Assembly (NCBI GenBank): GCA_944321145.1
Contig: CALUKF010000010.1
Location: 1 to 64,000 of the forward strand
Length of the DNA stretch: 64,000 nt
DNA from: an uncultured Odoribacter sp.
GTDB taxonomy: Bacteria; Bacteroidota; Bacteroidia; Bacteroidales; Marinifilaceae
Reading direction: 5' to 3'
Below, in pieces: positions 17,224-27,293 of the stretch (its first letter is position 1; each line of letters starts with the position of its first letter). The position numbers were made by a program, and so were the translations under genes. The notes beneath the pieces are model-generated. The model was not told the DNA's origin, did not search any database, and worked only from the letters and a program-made list of their open reading frames with translations.

Positions 17224-17739
17224 TTACTTCTTGTATTTCTCGATTAAGTTCTTGATGACCTCGGCAGTCAACTCATGCCCTTGCAGGAGCGGGAAGCCTT
17301 CCCAGCGCACAATGCCTTCGGGGTCCATGAAAATGATGTGGGGAATGCCCTGCACTTCCAAGGCTTTCTTCATGGTGCCTTTTGTGTCGATGGCGCTGTA
17401 GTACTCGATTTTGGGGTCGCTCATGGCTTTCACCTTGTCGGCTGTCTCGTCGGAGATGCCGATGACCACCACGTCTTTCTTGAACTGCTTGCTGATTTCG
17501 TTCAGTTCGGGGATGGCTTTCCGGCAGGGTCCGCACCATGTTGCCCAGAAATCGATGAGGACAAATTTGCCTTTGAGTTTCGGCTTTTTGGAAATCCACT
17601 CTTCCACCGTAATCTCCGGGGCTTTCTCGTTCAGCACGGATTTTGCCCACAATTGTTTGCCGTTGTTGCTCTCCTGTGCGAAAACGGCGTTGCCGCACAC
17701 GAGGCAGGTTGCTAAAATGATTAAATTGATGATTTTCAT
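17224..17739 (-). CDS. TlpA-like thioredoxin, exported
   Basis: 171 residues with a signal peptide (MKIINLIILATCLVCGNAVFAQ is split at the AQ). The body is a TlpA/ResA-like thioredoxin with WATWCGPCRKAIPEL (CxxC near residues 69-72) and the cis-Pro in GIPHIIF. It probably reduces disulfides in exported proteins. It sits between smpB (20 bases upstream) and the CoA-transferase (18 bases downstream) in a tight minus-strand series. Confidence 0.88.
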   Translation of the reverse strand: MKIINLIILATCLVCGNAVFAQESNNGKQLWAKSVLNEKAPEITVEEWISKKPKLKGKFVLIDFWATWCGPCRKAIPELNEISKQFKKDVVVIGISDETADKVKAMSDPKIEYYSAIDTKGTMKKALEVQGIPHIIFMDPEGIVRWEGFPLLQGHELTAEVIKNLIEKYKK

Positions 17740-17759
17740 GATTCTATTTATTAAGTGTT

Positions 17760-18209
17760 TTACCTTTTCATGGCCCTGTCCATTTCCTTTTTGGCATCCC
17801 GTTGCTTCAGGGACTCGCGCTTGTCATACTCCTTTTTGCCTTTCGCAAGGGCGATGCGCACTTTGGCATACCCTTTTTCGGTGAGGAACACCCGGATGGG
17901 GACTATGGTCAGCCCGCTCTCCTTCACCTTGCGTTCCAGCTTGCGCAACTCTTTCTTGGTGAGCATCAATTTGCGCTCGCGTTTCTCCTGGTGGTTGTAA
18001 TAGGTGCCGAGCTTGTATTCGGAAATATTCATGCCCTTCACCCACAATTCGCCCCGGTGGAAATAGCAATAGGAATCCACGAGGCTGGCTTTGCCTGCAC
18101 GGATAGACTTGATTTCCGTGCCGGTGAGCACAATGCCGGCATTGTACTCCTCCAAAAATTCGTAGTCGAACGAGGCGCGCCGGTTGCGTATATTGATTTC
18201 GTTTGCCAT
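17760..18209 (-). CDS. smpB: SsrA-binding protein SmpB
   Basis: 149 residues, the normal SmpB size. Binds tmRNA and brings it to stalled ribosomes for trans-translation. Signature blocks: [35 protein letters not shown], and [13 protein letters not shown] with a following basic region; the lysine/arginine-rich C-terminal tail (about 125-149) is the part that enters the mRNA channel. No tmRNA gene is seen in the window. Ten bases downstream of the Yip1-family gene. Confidence 0.97.
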   Translation of the reverse strand: MANEINIRNRRASFDYEFLEEYNAGIVLTGTEIKSIRAGKASLVDSYCYFHRGELWVKGMNISEYKLGTYYNHQEKRERKLMLTKKELRKLERKVKESGLTIVPIRVFLTEKGYAKVRIALAKGKKEYDKRESLKQRDAKKEMDRAMKR

Positions 18210-18219
18210 ACCTTCCTGA

Positions 18220-18795
18220 TTATACGTTTATAGCTGAGATTCTGAATATGACGGACAGCAGCTGCGTGATGATGATGGGGAAGCAGATGATGCACAGCGA
18301 AGCGATTATCAGCACATTGGTCTTCTGGCTGCCGGACATGCCGGGCAGCAGGTTGACGCCTGCATACAGCGTGCGGATGAAAATAAAGCTCGCCAGGATG
18401 AACAGCTGCCCGATGAAGTAGTCGCCCAATGCCGCCCCGATGCCGTGGAGCAGGACGAACGGGGCTGCGCTGTACGCCGTGAGGGACAATGCCTGCCACG
18501 GCTGCCCGCCCAGCTTCCGGCAGAGGTATTCCCGGATGAGCGTGTAGGCAATCCATGTGCCCAAAAGCGACGAGGCAAGGTTGATGACAGCCATCCCTGC
18601 CGCCTGGACTACCCCATGCCCTATCAGGCTGCAAAGGAACACCATGACGGCGCAAAAACTTGCGACAGGCAAAAAATACTCGTACAGAAGCCGCTGCATG
18701 TCAGTGCGTTCAGACATGACTTCGCTCCATGTTCCAGCCGGATGCACCAGCATCTCGCGCGTGCGTTCGTATATTTTTTTGTAGTGAATTTTCAT
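18220..18795 (-). CDS. Yip1-family membrane protein
   Basis: 191 residues with about five hydrophobic segments and an N-terminal cytoplasmic stretch ([19 protein letters not shown], then TWSEV) typical of bacterial Yip1-domain proteins. Function is not established in bacteria. First gene of the minus-strand series Yip1-smpB-tlpA-CoA transferase; gaps of 10, 20 and 18 bases suggest one transcript. Confidence 0.75.
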   Translation of the reverse strand: MKIHYKKIYERTREMLVHPAGTWSEVMSERTDMQRLLYEYFLPVASFCAVMVFLCSLIGHGVVQAAGMAVINLASSLLGTWIAYTLIREYLCRKLGGQPWQALSLTAYSAAPFVLLHGIGAALGDYFIGQLFILASFIFIRTLYAGVNLLPGMSGSQKTNVLIIASLCIICFPIIITQLLSVIFRISAINV

Positions 18796-19250
18796 AACCC
18801 CGCAAAATTATCTATTTTTTTGATACGCTGTGCAGTTTCGGGCAGGTTTTTCTCTCCCGTCCTTCGGGGCGTGCGGGGAGCGCATGCCTTATATTCTTTG
18901 CGCACAGCCTTCTGCCCTGTCCCTCTTGTGTTTCCATCCCTTCCCCCTCCCCTCAGACAGCCAAAAGTGTTTATGCTTGTTTTCAGTAATGAATCATCTA
19001 CTACTTTTCGACGTTAATGACTCGTAAGTGAATCGGAGATGACTCGTAGATGATAGTCTGATGGGAGGGGGAAAGGTGCTGAACATGAGGGAGAAAGGAG
19101 GGGTGGGTGAAAAAGCCTTGTTTTGCCCTTAAAAAGGGCAATAAAATGCCCTTCCGTGGCGGGCGGGGAGGGGTGTGGGGAGGAGGGGTTGCAGGTTTGG
19201 GGGGAATGGCGTATCTTTGTGGAGTTGAATTTGAAAAATAGGTTTTTACG
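18796..19250. other. Divergent intergenic region, no gene
   Basis: 455 bases between divergent genes. Contains a 9-bp ATCATCTAC / GTAGATGAT inverted repeat (about 18988-19056) with two ATGACTCGTA copies inside, three alternating complementary arms TGCCCTT-AAGGGCA-TGCCCTT (19124-19153), and the mscS-family promoter. No supported ORF or RNA gene. Confidence 0.6.
19189..19219 (+). promoter_or_regulatory. Bacteroidetes-type promoter of the MscS gene
   Basis: TTG at 19189-19191, a 20-base spacer and TATCTTTG at 19212-19219, an exact match to the TAnnTTTG -7 consensus of Bacteroidetes. A start site near 19226 leaves a leader of about 25 bases. Confidence 0.65.
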
Positions 19251-20468
19251 ATGGATTTGACGGAAATATGGAATGTTTTGGGGCTGGAGCAAGCCTGGCA
19301 GGTGGAGTTGTTGAATACGGCGGTGCAGCTGGCGGTGATGGTGCTGGTGGCATGGGTGGCTTATTGGGTGGCACGGAAGTGGGTGGCACGGGTGGTGTCG
19401 CATGTGGCGGGGCGGACGGCGACGACGTGGGATGATTTGATGTTCAACCGGCATTTTTTCAATTGTTTTGCCCTGTTGGTGGCGCCGATTGTGGTGCGCG
19501 TGGTGTCGGATTTGGCGGGATGGGAGCATGGGGCATGGTTTTATAAGGTGGTGAATATCTGGACGGTGGTAGCGATGGTGCTGGTGGTGTCGGCGGTGCT
19601 GGACGGGGCGAACCGCATTTATGACAGTTATCCGGTGTCGAGGAACCGCCCGATTAAGGCGTTTGTGCAGATAGTCAAGGTGTTTTTGTTTTGCGTGGCT
19701 TTCATTATCGGCGTCAGCGTGTTGCTTGAGAAAGACCCGCAGAGCCTGCTGGTGGGGTTGAGCGCGTTTGCGGCGGTGCTGATGCTGGTGTTCAAGGATA
19801 CGATATTGGGGTTTGTGGCAGGGGTGCAGTTGCTGGCGAACAAGATGGTGACGCTGGGGGACTGGATTGTGATGCCTTCGGCGAATGCGGACGGGGAGGT
19901 GCTGGAGATTAACCTGACGACGGTGAAGGTGCAGAATTGGGACAAGACTATTTCGACGATTCCGACGTATAAGATGGTGTCTGAGTCGTTTACGAATTGG
20001 CGGGGGATGAAGGAGTCGAACGGGCGGCGCATCAAGCGTTCGGTGAATATCGACGTGCAGTCGGTGCATTATTTGAGCGATGAGGAGCTGGAGGAGTTGA
20101 AGAAGTCGGACTTCCTGAGGGATTATATCACGGCGAAGTTGGCGGAATTGAAGGCGAAGTATGCGGAGGCGAATACGCCGCTGGACGGGCAGCATTTGAC
20201 GAATATCGGGACGTTTCGGGAGTATATGGAGGCGTGGATTGCGAAGAATCCGGATGTGGCGCAGGACATGGTGCACATGGTGAGGCAGTTGCAGCCGGGA
20301 CCGACGGGGATTCCGTTGGAGATTTATTGTTTTTCGGCACGGCAGGCATGGGTGGAGTATGAGCGGGTGCAGGCGGATTTGTTTGACCATTTGTTTGCGG
20401 TGTTGCCGCTGTTTAATCTCCGGATTTTCCAATATCCATCGGACTCTTTCACGGTGGTGGGAAAATAA
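19251..20468 (+). CDS. MscS-family mechanosensitive channel (YbdG-like)
   Basis: 405 residues. Five or so N-terminal membrane helices (about 20-185) lead into the MscS pore and beta domain: LLVGLSAFAAVLMLVFKDTILGF split by glycines and alanines is the TM3 pore lining, followed by GDWIVMPSANADGEVLEINLTTVKV. Longer than MscS (286 residues) and similar in plan to YbdG, with an insert at 255-330 in the cytoplasmic vestibule. It opens under membrane tension to release solutes in osmotic downshock. Monocistronic, with its own promoter. Confidence 0.9.
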   Translation: MDLTEIWNVLGLEQAWQVELLNTAVQLAVMVLVAWVAYWVARKWVARVVSHVAGRTATTWDDLMFNRHFFNCFALLVAPIVVRVVSDLAGWEHGAWFYKVVNIWTVVAMVLVVSAVLDGANRIYDSYPVSRNRPIKAFVQIVKVFLFCVAFIIGVSVLLEKDPQSLLVGLSAFAAVLMLVFKDTILGFVAGVQLLANKMVTLGDWIVMPSANADGEVLEINLTTVKVQNWDKTISTIPTYKMVSESFTNWRGMKESNGRRIKRSVNIDVQSVHYLSDEELEELKKSDFLRDYITAKLAELKAKYAEANTPLDGQHLTNIGTFREYMEAWIAKNPDVAQDMVHMVRQLQPGPTGIPLEIYCFSARQAWVEYERVQADLFDHLFAVLPLFNLRIFQYPSDSFTVVGK

Positions 20469-20490
20469 TTTGTTTTTTTTGAAGAAAAAG

Positions 20491-20532
20491 TGGGGGAAAG
20501 TGGTTTGAAGTGGGAAATATTTCCTAACTTTA
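20491..20532 (+). promoter_or_regulatory. mraZ promoter with three MraZ-type repeats
   Basis: Three AAGTGG repeats with exact 10-base period: TGGGGGAAAG (20491), TGGTTTGAAG (20501), TGGGAAATAT (20511). MraZ of E. coli binds TGGGN repeats spaced by 5, the same period. They overlap the -33 TTTG at 20503-20506; the -7 TAACTTTA is at 20525-20532, 18 bases later. This predicts autorepression of the whole dcw cluster. Confidence 0.75.
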
Positions 20533-20632
20533 CAACATCAAACTGAAGGGGCTGTCGCGAGGGGAACGGGTTTGCAGGGAGTTGATAGACAGTGGCTTTT
20601 GTTTTTAGTGAAAGATGTTGTATTAAAAAAGA

Positions 20633-21085
20633 ATGGTTATGCCTACTTTTATCGGAGATTATGTATGCAAGGCGGACAGCAAGTGCCGGGTGGTGGTGCC
20701 GGCTTCCTTCCGGAAGGCGATGACGGGGGAAGGGGCGTCGGTGTTTGTGCTGCGGCGTAATGTTTTCGAGCCTTGCATCGACATGTATCCTTTGGAGGAG
20801 TGGGAGCGGATGATGGAGGATATCCGGGCGAAGCTGAATGTGTTCAGCGCGAAGCATGTGGCTTTTTTGCGCGAGTTTTGCCGGGGGACGCAGGAGGTGG
20901 AGATGGACGGGAACGGGAGGGTGCTGTTGCCGAAGCGTATTCTTGCGGATGTGGGCATTGACAAGGAGATGGTGTTTGCCGCCCAGGACAAGTCAATCCA
21001 AATCTGGGATGCGGACACTTATGCGCGTGTCGCCATGGAGCCCGGGAAGTTGAGCGCTTTGGCGGAAGAGATTTTTAAAGGATGA
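20633..21085 (+). CDS. mraZ: MraZ, dcw-cluster regulator
   Basis: 150 residues with two AbrB-like SpoVT half-domains: ADSKCRVVVPASFRKAM (about 14-30) and MDGNGRVLLPKRILADVGI (about 88-107), each carrying the R(V)-(V/L)-(V/L)-P DNA-binding motif. It forms a ring that binds repeats in its own promoter; such repeats are present at 20491-20520. First gene of the cluster, with a leader of about 95 bases. ATG at 20639 is an alternative start. In MraZ the second residue block normally has DxKGR; here it is DSKCR, a cysteine in place of the glycine. Confidence 0.95.
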   Translation: MVMPTFIGDYVCKADSKCRVVVPASFRKAMTGEGASVFVLRRNVFEPCIDMYPLEEWERMMEDIRAKLNVFSAKHVAFLREFCRGTQEVEMDGNGRVLLPKRILADVGIDKEMVFAAQDKSIQIWDADTYARVAMEPGKLSALAEEIFKG

Positions 21086-21103
21086 TTTTAAAGGGAAACG
21101 GTT

Positions 21104-22021
21104 ATGTCTGAGTATCATGTGCCTGTATTGCTGAAGGAGTCTGTGGACGGTTTGGATATCCAAGCGGGGGGGCGGTATGTGGATTTGACTTTTGGCGGAG
21201 GGGGGCATTCGGCTGAGATTTTGCGGAGAATGGACGGCGACGCCCGGCTAATGGCTTTTGACCAGGATGAGGATGTGTTGGGGCATGTGCCGGAGGATGG
21301 GCGGTTGATTTTCGTGAATCACAATTTCCGTTATTTCAGGAATTTCATGCGTTATTACGGATGGGAGAAGGCGGATGGGATTTTGGCGGATTTGGGGGTT
21401 TCGTCGCATGAGTTCGACGAGGCGGAGCGGGGGTTTTCGTTCCGTTTTGACGCGGCGTTGGATATGCGTATGAACCAGCGGGGGCGTCTGACGGCGGCAG
21501 AGGTGTTGAACCGGTATGACGTGGGGCGGCTGGCGGCTGTTTTCAAGGAGTATGGCGAGGTGGAGAATGCCCGCCGGCTGGCGGATGCCGTCGTGAGGGG
21601 ACGGGCGGAGGGGGAAATCCGGACGTCGGGGGATTTTTACCGTGTGATTGAGGCTTGCATCCCGAAGATGAAGGAGAAGAAGTATTTGGCAAAAGTGTAC
21701 CAGGCGTTGCGGATTGAGGTGAACGGGGAGTTGGACGCTTTGAAGGAGATGCTGGAGCAGGCTGTGGAGGTGTTGAGGCCGGGGGGGCGGTTGGTGGTGA
21801 TTACTTACCATTCGCTGGAAGACCGGATTGTCAAGAATTTTCTGAAGGCGGGGAATGCCGAAGGGCGGGAGGAAAAGGACGTGGTGTTCGGGCATGTGGC
21901 ACGGAGTTTTGAGGTGTTGAACCGCAAGGTGATTGTGCCTTCGGACGAGGAGGTGGCGCGGAATCCACGGGCACGCAGCGCCAAGTTGCGGATAGCGAAG
22001 AGATTAACGATGAATGATTAA
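21104..22021 (+). CDS. rsmH: 16S rRNA m4C1402 methyltransferase
   Basis: 305 residues, standard RsmH (MraW) size. Methylates N4 of C1402 in 16S rRNA using SAM. Opens with YHVPVLLKESVDGL, then the SAM site DLTFGGGGHSAEIL, GILADLGVSSHEFDEAERGFSF, and ends in the catalytic and C-terminal blocks YHSLEDRIVKNF and NPRARSAKLRIA. Second gene of the dcw cluster, 18 bases after mraZ. Confidence 0.97.
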   Translation: MSEYHVPVLLKESVDGLDIQAGGRYVDLTFGGGGHSAEILRRMDGDARLMAFDQDEDVLGHVPEDGRLIFVNHNFRYFRNFMRYYGWEKADGILADLGVSSHEFDEAERGFSFRFDAALDMRMNQRGRLTAAEVLNRYDVGRLAAVFKEYGEVENARRLADAVVRGRAEGEIRTSGDFYRVIEACIPKMKEKKYLAKVYQALRIEVNGELDALKEMLEQAVEVLRPGGRLVVITYHSLEDRIVKNFLKAGNAEGREEKDVVFGHVARSFEVLNRKVIVPSDEEVARNPRARSAKLRIAKRLTMND

Positions 22022-22030
22022 TGATTAACG

Positions 22031-22408
22031 ATGCGGGATATGGAGAAGGAAGAGGATTATAATACGGAGGTTGCCGATGCGGAGGGCAAAGGCGGAAAAC
22101 GGGGCTCTTCCCTGAAGGGGCTGCTGGAAGGGAAGTTGTTGGCTGAGAAGCTGAGGGCGAACAGGCGTTTTGTGCTGTTTGTGACGGCGTTGGGGATTGT
22201 TTATATTGCGAACGGTTATTCGACGGAGAAGTTGTACCGGGAGCGGGTGGCATTGGAGGGAGAGGTGCGTGATTTGCGTTTTGAATCCATTACGGCTGCA
22301 GCTGACTTGATGTTTATGTGCAAGCAGTCGGAAGTTATCAAGCGGATAAAGGCGGAGGGCTTGGACTTGGAGGAAAGCCAGGAACCTCCGATGAAATTAT
22401 ATAGATGA
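22031..22408 (+). CDS. ftsL: FtsL-like divisome protein
   Basis: 125 residues in the normal ftsL position between rsmH and ftsI. Cytoplasmic basic N-terminus, one membrane helix (about 47-65, FVLFVTALGIVYIA), then a coiled-coil periplasmic part (KLYRERVALEGEVRDLRFE). It would pair with a FtsB partner and FtsQ to activate FtsWI. Sequence is poorly conserved in this family, so the call rests on position and topology. ATG 22040 is an alternative start. Confidence 0.85.
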   Translation: MRDMEKEEDYNTEVADAEGKGGKRGSSLKGLLEGKLLAEKLRANRRFVLFVTALGIVYIANGYSTEKLYRERVALEGEVRDLRFESITAAADLMFMCKQSEVIKRIKAEGLDLEESQEPPMKLYR

Positions 22409-22418
22409 GCATAGAATT

Positions 22419-24515
22419 ATGGCAGCGAGAGAAGACATAAGTTTGCGGACGATTATTGTGTACATCGGGGTGATGCTTTGCGCAGCGGGCATCGTGGCAC
22501 AGGCTGTTGCCGTGATGACGGTGAAGCGGGGCAAGTGGCTGGAGATGGCGTCGGCGAATGTGCCTGTGCGTCCGGTGAACATTGCGCCGAACCGAGGGGA
22601 TATTTGGGCTGCTGACGGGCGGATATTGGCGACTTCGGTGCCTTTTTATGAGTTGCATTTTGACCCGGTGGCAGTGAATGCGGAGGTGTTTCGGGAGAAG
22701 GTGGACAGTTTGGCTTATTGCTTGTCGGCTTTTTTCAAAGATGCGAGCAAGGCTTCGTATAAGGAGAAGTTGCAGCGGGCACGGCGGAATAATGACCGCT
22801 ATCTGTTGATTAACCGGAGAAGGGTGAATCATACGGAGTTGAAGAAAATCAGGACGTTTCCTATTTTCCGTTTGGGGAAGAACCGGGGCGGTTTTATTGC
22901 CGAGGTGTATGACAGGCGCCTGCAGCCCCATCAGAATCTGGCAAGCCGTACCATCGGGTATCTGAACAGTTCGGAGGAAGGAGGACGGGAAGGACGTGTG
23001 GGGCTGGAAGCTGCTTTCGAGAACGAACTGAAAGGGGAAGAGGGCAAGGGCATGAGGCGGATGATGTCGGGCACGTGGATGACTGTGGCAGAGCAGGAAC
23101 CGGAGAACGGGCATGACATTGTGACGACAATCGATGTGGATTACCAGGATATTGTGCAGCATGCGTTGAAAAAGCAGTTGGAGAAGAGCATGGCAACGGA
23201 CGGGTGCGCCATCCTGATGGAGGTGAAGACGGGGGACATTAAAGCCATTGCGAATATGTCGAGGGGGAAGGACGGCACGTATTCGGAGACGCAGAACTTT
23301 GCCATCAGCGGGGCGGGGGAGCCGGGGTCGGTGATTAAGGCGGCTACGTTTATTGCGTTGATGGAGGACGGGTATGTGACACCGGAAGATACGATAGATT
23401 TGGGAGAGTCCGGCGTGTATAAGTTTTATAAGAGGACGCTGAGGGAAGCGCATGGAGGCTTGGGGAAGGTGACGGTGCAGCAGATGCTGGAGAAGTCGGC
23501 GAACGGGATTGCCAAATTGGTGAACGATTATTACAAAGACCAGCCGGAGAAATTTGTGAACCGCTGGTATGCCATGGGGTTGGACAAGAAAACAGGCATT
23601 TGCCTGCCGGGAGAGGCACAGCCTTATATTAAGCACCCGAAGGATAAAACGTGGTCGGGCATCAGTTTGCCGTGGATGGCTTTCGGGTATGAGACCCAGT
23701 TTACGCCTTTGCAGATATTGGCGTTTTACAATGCCATTGCGAACGACGGGCAGCGGATGCGCCCCCGGTTGGTGAAGGAAATCCGCAGCCATGGGGAGGT
23801 GGTGAAGCATTTTGATACGGAGGAAGTGGGGGGACGGATTTGCAGCCGGAAGACGTTGGAATATATCCGGCAGATGTTGGAAGGCGTGGTGGAGAACGGC
23901 ACGGCACGGAATGTTTATACGGAGCATTACCGGATTGCGGGAAAGACAGGGACGGCTCGTATTGCCAAGGGGGGCAAATATCTTTCCGGAGCTTACCGAG
24001 CCAGTTTTGTGGGGTATTTCCCGGCGGACGAACCGTTGTATTCTTGCATTGTGGTGATTGACAATCCCCGGAACGGTTATTATGCGACGACGGTTTCTGC
24101 ACCTGTGTTTAAGGAGATATCTGACAAGGTGTATTCCATGGCGTACGTGCAGTATGGCGAGCCGGAATATGAGACAGACCGTTCGTTGCCGGTGTGCAAG
24201 GACGGGCTGAAGAAGGATTTCAGGACGATTTTTGCTGATTTGGACATTGAGGCGGATGGCTGGCGGGATGCGGGGGATACGGATTGGGTGTCGACGGTGA
24301 GCGGCGAAGGCGAGTGCATTAAAGTGGAACCAAGGGAGATAGATTACTCGCTGGTGCCCAATGTGATGAATATGGGGTTGCGGGATGCTTTGTATGTGCT
24401 TGAAAATGCAGGTTTGAAGGTGGGCGTGTCGGGGGCAGGCATGGTGCGCAAGCAGTCTTTGCAAGCCGGCAGCAAAGTGCTGAAAGGCAGTTATGTGTTA
24501 ATTGAATTACGTTGA
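22419..24515 (+). CDS. ftsI: Septal peptidoglycan transpeptidase (class B PBP) with PASTA domain
   Basis: 698 residues: one N-terminal membrane helix (11-33), a PBP dimerisation domain (about 50-205), and the transpeptidase with Ser304 in SVIK, SAN at 360-362 and KTGTA at 509-513, all intact. The last 65 residues form a PASTA domain ([21 protein letters not shown]), as in Bacteroidetes FtsI/Spo VD-like proteins. It cross-links septal peptidoglycan with FtsW. About 100 residues longer than E. coli FtsI. Confidence 0.95.
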   Translation: MAAREDISLRTIIVYIGVMLCAAGIVAQAVAVMTVKRGKWLEMASANVPVRPVNIAPNRGDIWAADGRILATSVPFYELHFDPVAVNAEVFREKVDSLAYCLSAFFKDASKASYKEKLQRARRNNDRYLLINRRRVNHTELKKIRTFPIFRLGKNRGGFIAEVYDRRLQPHQNLASRTIGYLNSSEEGGREGRVGLEAAFENELKGEEGKGMRRMMSGTWMTVAEQEPENGHDIVTTIDVDYQDIVQHALKKQLEKSMATDGCAILMEVKTGDIKAIANMSRGKDGTYSETQNFAISGAGEPGSVIKAATFIALMEDGYVTPEDTIDLGESGVYKFYKRTLREAHGGLGKVTVQQMLEKSANGIAKLVNDYYKDQPEKFVNRWYAMGLDKKTGICLPGEAQPYIKHPKDKTWSGISLPWMAFGYETQFTPLQILAFYNAIANDGQRMRPRLVKEIRSHGEVVKHFDTEEVGGRICSRKTLEYIRQMLEGVVENGTARNVYTEHYRIAGKTGTARIAKGGKYLSGAYRASFVGYFPADEPLYSCIVVIDNPRNGYYATTVSAPVFKEISDKVYSMAYVQYGEPEYETDRSLPVCKDGLKKDFRTIFADLDIEADGWRDAGDTDWVSTVSGEGECIKVEPREIDYSLVPNVMNMGLRDALYVLENAGLKVGVSGAGMVRKQSLQAGSKVLKGSYVLIELR

Positions 24516-24550
24516 AATGTAGAATAGATACAGAGAAACAGATATTGGCT

Positions 24551-26020
24551 ATGAAAAGGTTAAGCGAATTATTGGAGGGAGTCCCCGTAAAAAAACGGCA
24601 TGGGGAAATGGAACGGGAGATTGGAAGCATCCATTTTGATTCCAGGGCAATAGGACAGGGGGATTTGTTTGTTGCGCAACGTGGCGTGAGTGTCGACGGG
24701 CATCTTTTTATTCCGAAAGCGGTGGAGGCAGGATGTGCGGCAGTGGTTTGCGAGGAATTGCCGGAGGAGTTGGCAGAAGGGGTGACATACGTGGTGGTGG
24801 ATGATTCATCCGAGGCTTTGGGAAGGTTGGCTTCTAATTATTACGGCCGTCCTTCCGAGAAATTGAAATTGGTTGGTGTGACGGGCACGAACGGCAAGAC
24901 AACGACGGCGACGTTGCTGTATGAGATGGCAAAATTGTTTGGTTTTAAAGCCGGTTTGCTGTCAACCGTGTGCAATTACATCGGTGATGAGGCGGTGGCA
25001 GCCACGCATACAACTCCGGATGCTTTGGCTATCAATGCCTATATGAGGCAGATGGTGGACGCCGGTTGTGCTTATTGTTTCATGGAGGTCAGTTCGCATG
25101 CCGCCCACCAGAAACGGATTGCGAGTTTGGATTTTGACGGGGCTATTTTTTCAAATATCACGCATGACCATTTGGATTACCATAAGACTTTCAGGGCTTA
25201 TATTGAAGCCAAAAAAACATTCTTTGACCGTTTGCCTGCCCATGCATTTGCGCTGACCAATGCAGATGACAAGAATGGGATGGTGATGTTGCAAAATACG
25301 AAAGCACGAAAATATACGTATTCTTGCCGGACAATGGCGGATTTTATGTGCAAGGTCGTGGAGCGGCATTTGGACGGAATGTTGCTGAAGTTGGATGGCC
25401 GGGAAGTCTGGACAAAATTTGTGGGTGGTTTTAATGCTTACAATATTTTGGCAGTGTATGCGGCTGCTTGCTTGTTGGGGTTTGACAAGGAAGAGGTCTT
25501 GAAGAATGTCAGCCTTCTTGTGCCGGTGTCCGGACGTTTTGAGACTTTGGTATCTGCCCAAGGCGTGATGGCTGTCGTGGATTATGCCCATACGCCCGAT
25601 GCGTTGGAGAATGTGCTTTCTACCATACAGGAGTTAATAGGGAAAGAAAATCAAATCCTTACAGTTGTGGGAGCCGGAGGAGACAGGGATAAAACCAAGC
25701 GTCCGGAAATGGCTGAGGCGGCTTGCCGGTATAGCGACCGGGTGATTTTGACTTCGGACAATCCCCGTAGCGAGGAGCCTGAAGCCATCATTCATGACAT
25801 GGAGCAGGGCGTGAAAGCCGAATGGGCAGACAAGGTGAAGAAAGAAGCCGACCGAAAAAAGGCGATTGGCATGGCTATCGGCATGGCACATCCGGGAGAT
25901 ATTGTTTTGATTGCCGGTAAAGGGCATGAAAACTATCAGGAAATCAAAGGTGTGAAACATCATTTTGACGACAAGGAAGTCGTTCGGGAGATTTTTGGAA
26001 TGGGAACTATTCATTATTAA
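24551..26020 (+). CDS. murE: UDP-MurNAc-tripeptide synthetase
   Basis: 489 residues from the ATG at 24551; a longer frame would need a TTG at 24512. Adds the third residue to UDP-MurNAc-L-Ala-D-Glu. ATP P-loop [11 protein letters not shown] at about 109-119; the substrate-selecting motif reads DNPRSEEP, and DNPR marks meso-diaminopimelate specificity. Cytoplasmic. Confidence 0.95.
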   Translation: MKRLSELLEGVPVKKRHGEMEREIGSIHFDSRAIGQGDLFVAQRGVSVDGHLFIPKAVEAGCAAVVCEELPEELAEGVTYVVVDDSSEALGRLASNYYGRPSEKLKLVGVTGTNGKTTTATLLYEMAKLFGFKAGLLSTVCNYIGDEAVAATHTTPDALAINAYMRQMVDAGCAYCFMEVSSHAAHQKRIASLDFDGAIFSNITHDHLDYHKTFRAYIEAKKTFFDRLPAHAFALTNADDKNGMVMLQNTKARKYTYSCRTMADFMCKVVERHLDGMLLKLDGREVWTKFVGGFNAYNILAVYAAACLLGFDKEEVLKNVSLLVPVSGRFETLVSAQGVMAVVDYAHTPDALENVLSTIQELIGKENQILTVVGAGGDRDKTKRPEMAEAACRYSDRVILTSDNPRSEEPEAIIHDMEQGVKAEWADKVKKEADRKKAIGMAIGMAHPGDIVLIAGKGHENYQEIKGVKHHFDDKEVVREIFGMGTIHY

Positions 26021-26030
26021 TGTAGGCGAT

Positions 26031-27281
26031 ATGTTGTATCATTTGTTTCAGTATTTGGACAGTTTGAATTTTCCGGGAGCCGGAATGTTTCAATACATTA
26101 CTTTCCGTTCCGGTTGCGCGATTATTCTCTCTTTGGTGATTGCGGCGGTTTTTGGGAAGAAGGTTATCCGCCTTTTGCAGAAGCAACAAATTGGGGAGGA
26201 AATCCGTGATTTGGGACTGGCGGGGCAGATGGAAAAGAAGGGGACGCCGACGATGGGGGGAATCATTATTCTGTTGGCAATATTGATTCCGGTACTATTG
26301 TTTGCCCGTTTGGATAACATTTATATTCAGCTGATGCTGATTTCCACTGTGTGGTTGGGGGTAATAGGCTTTGCAGATGACTATATTAAAGTATTTCGCA
26401 AACATAAGGAAGGTTTGAAAGGCAAATTCAAAGTGATTGGGCAGGTCGGTTTGGGGCTGATTGTGGGTTTGACTTTGTATTTGAGCGATGATGTGGTTAT
26501 TCGGGAGCGGGTTTCTTTGGCAGAAATCGGGGTGGAAACAAGCATTGTGGATGAGGGCTTTGTGCAGGAAGATGCGCAGAAAGCATTGACTAAAGACGTG
26601 AAGTCAACCAAGACGACGATACCTTTCTTTAAGAATAACGAGATGGACTATGCTTGGTTTACCTCTTGGGCGGGCGAACATGCAGAAACCTTGGGGTGGA
26701 TATTGTTTGTGGTAGTTACGATTTTTATTATCACGGCGGTATCCAATGGCGCCAACCTGACCGACGGAGTGGATGGCTTGGCAACAGGCACGTCTGCCAT
26801 TATCGGGGCAACGTTGGGTATACTTGCTTATGTGTCAGGTAATATGGTTTATGCAGATTACTTGAATATCATGTATATTCCCCATTCCGGAGAGTTGGTG
26901 GTGTTTATCTCGGCATTTATCGGAGCGACTATCGGCTTTTTGTGGTATAATTCTTATCCGGCGCAGGTGTTCATGGGCGATACCGGCAGTTTGGCATTGG
27001 GAGGCATTATAGCGGTGTTTGCCATTATCATCCATAAAGAGTTGTTGATTCCGATTTTGTGCGGGATTTTCTTGATGGAAAATCTTTCAGTGGTCATGCA
27101 AGTGAGCTATTTCAAATATACGAAGCGGAAATATGGCGAAGGACGGCGCATTTTTCTCATGTCTCCCTTGCACCATCATTTCCAGAAAAAGGGGATTCCG
27201 GAGCCCAAGATTGTAACCCGTTTTTGGATTATCGGGATTATTCTTGCGGTGGTAACGATAGTGACTTTGAAAATACGTTAA
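26031..27281 (+). CDS. mraY: Phospho-MurNAc-pentapeptide transferase
   Basis: 416 residues from ATG 26031. Transfers phospho-MurNAc-pentapeptide to undecaprenyl phosphate, giving lipid I. About ten membrane helices; motifs [15 protein letters not shown] (the Asp pair), [10 protein letters not shown] and the HHHFQKKG block are present. A hydrophilic insertion of about 50 residues (about 155-205, from [10 protein letters not shown] on) makes it longer than E. coli MraY (360), as in other Bacteroidetes. Confidence 0.97.
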   Translation: MLYHLFQYLDSLNFPGAGMFQYITFRSGCAIILSLVIAAVFGKKVIRLLQKQQIGEEIRDLGLAGQMEKKGTPTMGGIIILLAILIPVLLFARLDNIYIQLMLISTVWLGVIGFADDYIKVFRKHKEGLKGKFKVIGQVGLGLIVGLTLYLSDDVVIRERVSLAEIGVETSIVDEGFVQEDAQKALTKDVKSTKTTIPFFKNNEMDYAWFTSWAGEHAETLGWILFVVVTIFIITAVSNGANLTDGVDGLATGTSAIIGATLGILAYVSGNMVYADYLNIMYIPHSGELVVFISAFIGATIGFLWYNSYPAQVFMGDTGSLALGGIIAVFAIIIHKELLIPILCGIFLMENLSVVMQVSYFKYTKRKYGEGRRIFLMSPLHHHFQKKGIPEPKIVTRFWIIGIILAVVTIVTLKIR

Positions 27282-27293
27282 ATATTGATTGCG

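Noticed and set aside
17740..18209. tmRNA gene near smpB
   Set aside because: No tRNA-Ala-like ends or tag reading frame were found in the adjacent gaps.
19014..20432. 472-codon minus-strand frame
   Set aside because: Antisense to the MscS-family gene; low-complexity His/Arg/Gln composition.
22338..24464. 708-codon minus-strand open frame
   Set aside because: Lies antisense to the intact ftsI gene with its full catalytic motifs; His/Arg-rich composition is typical of a shadow.
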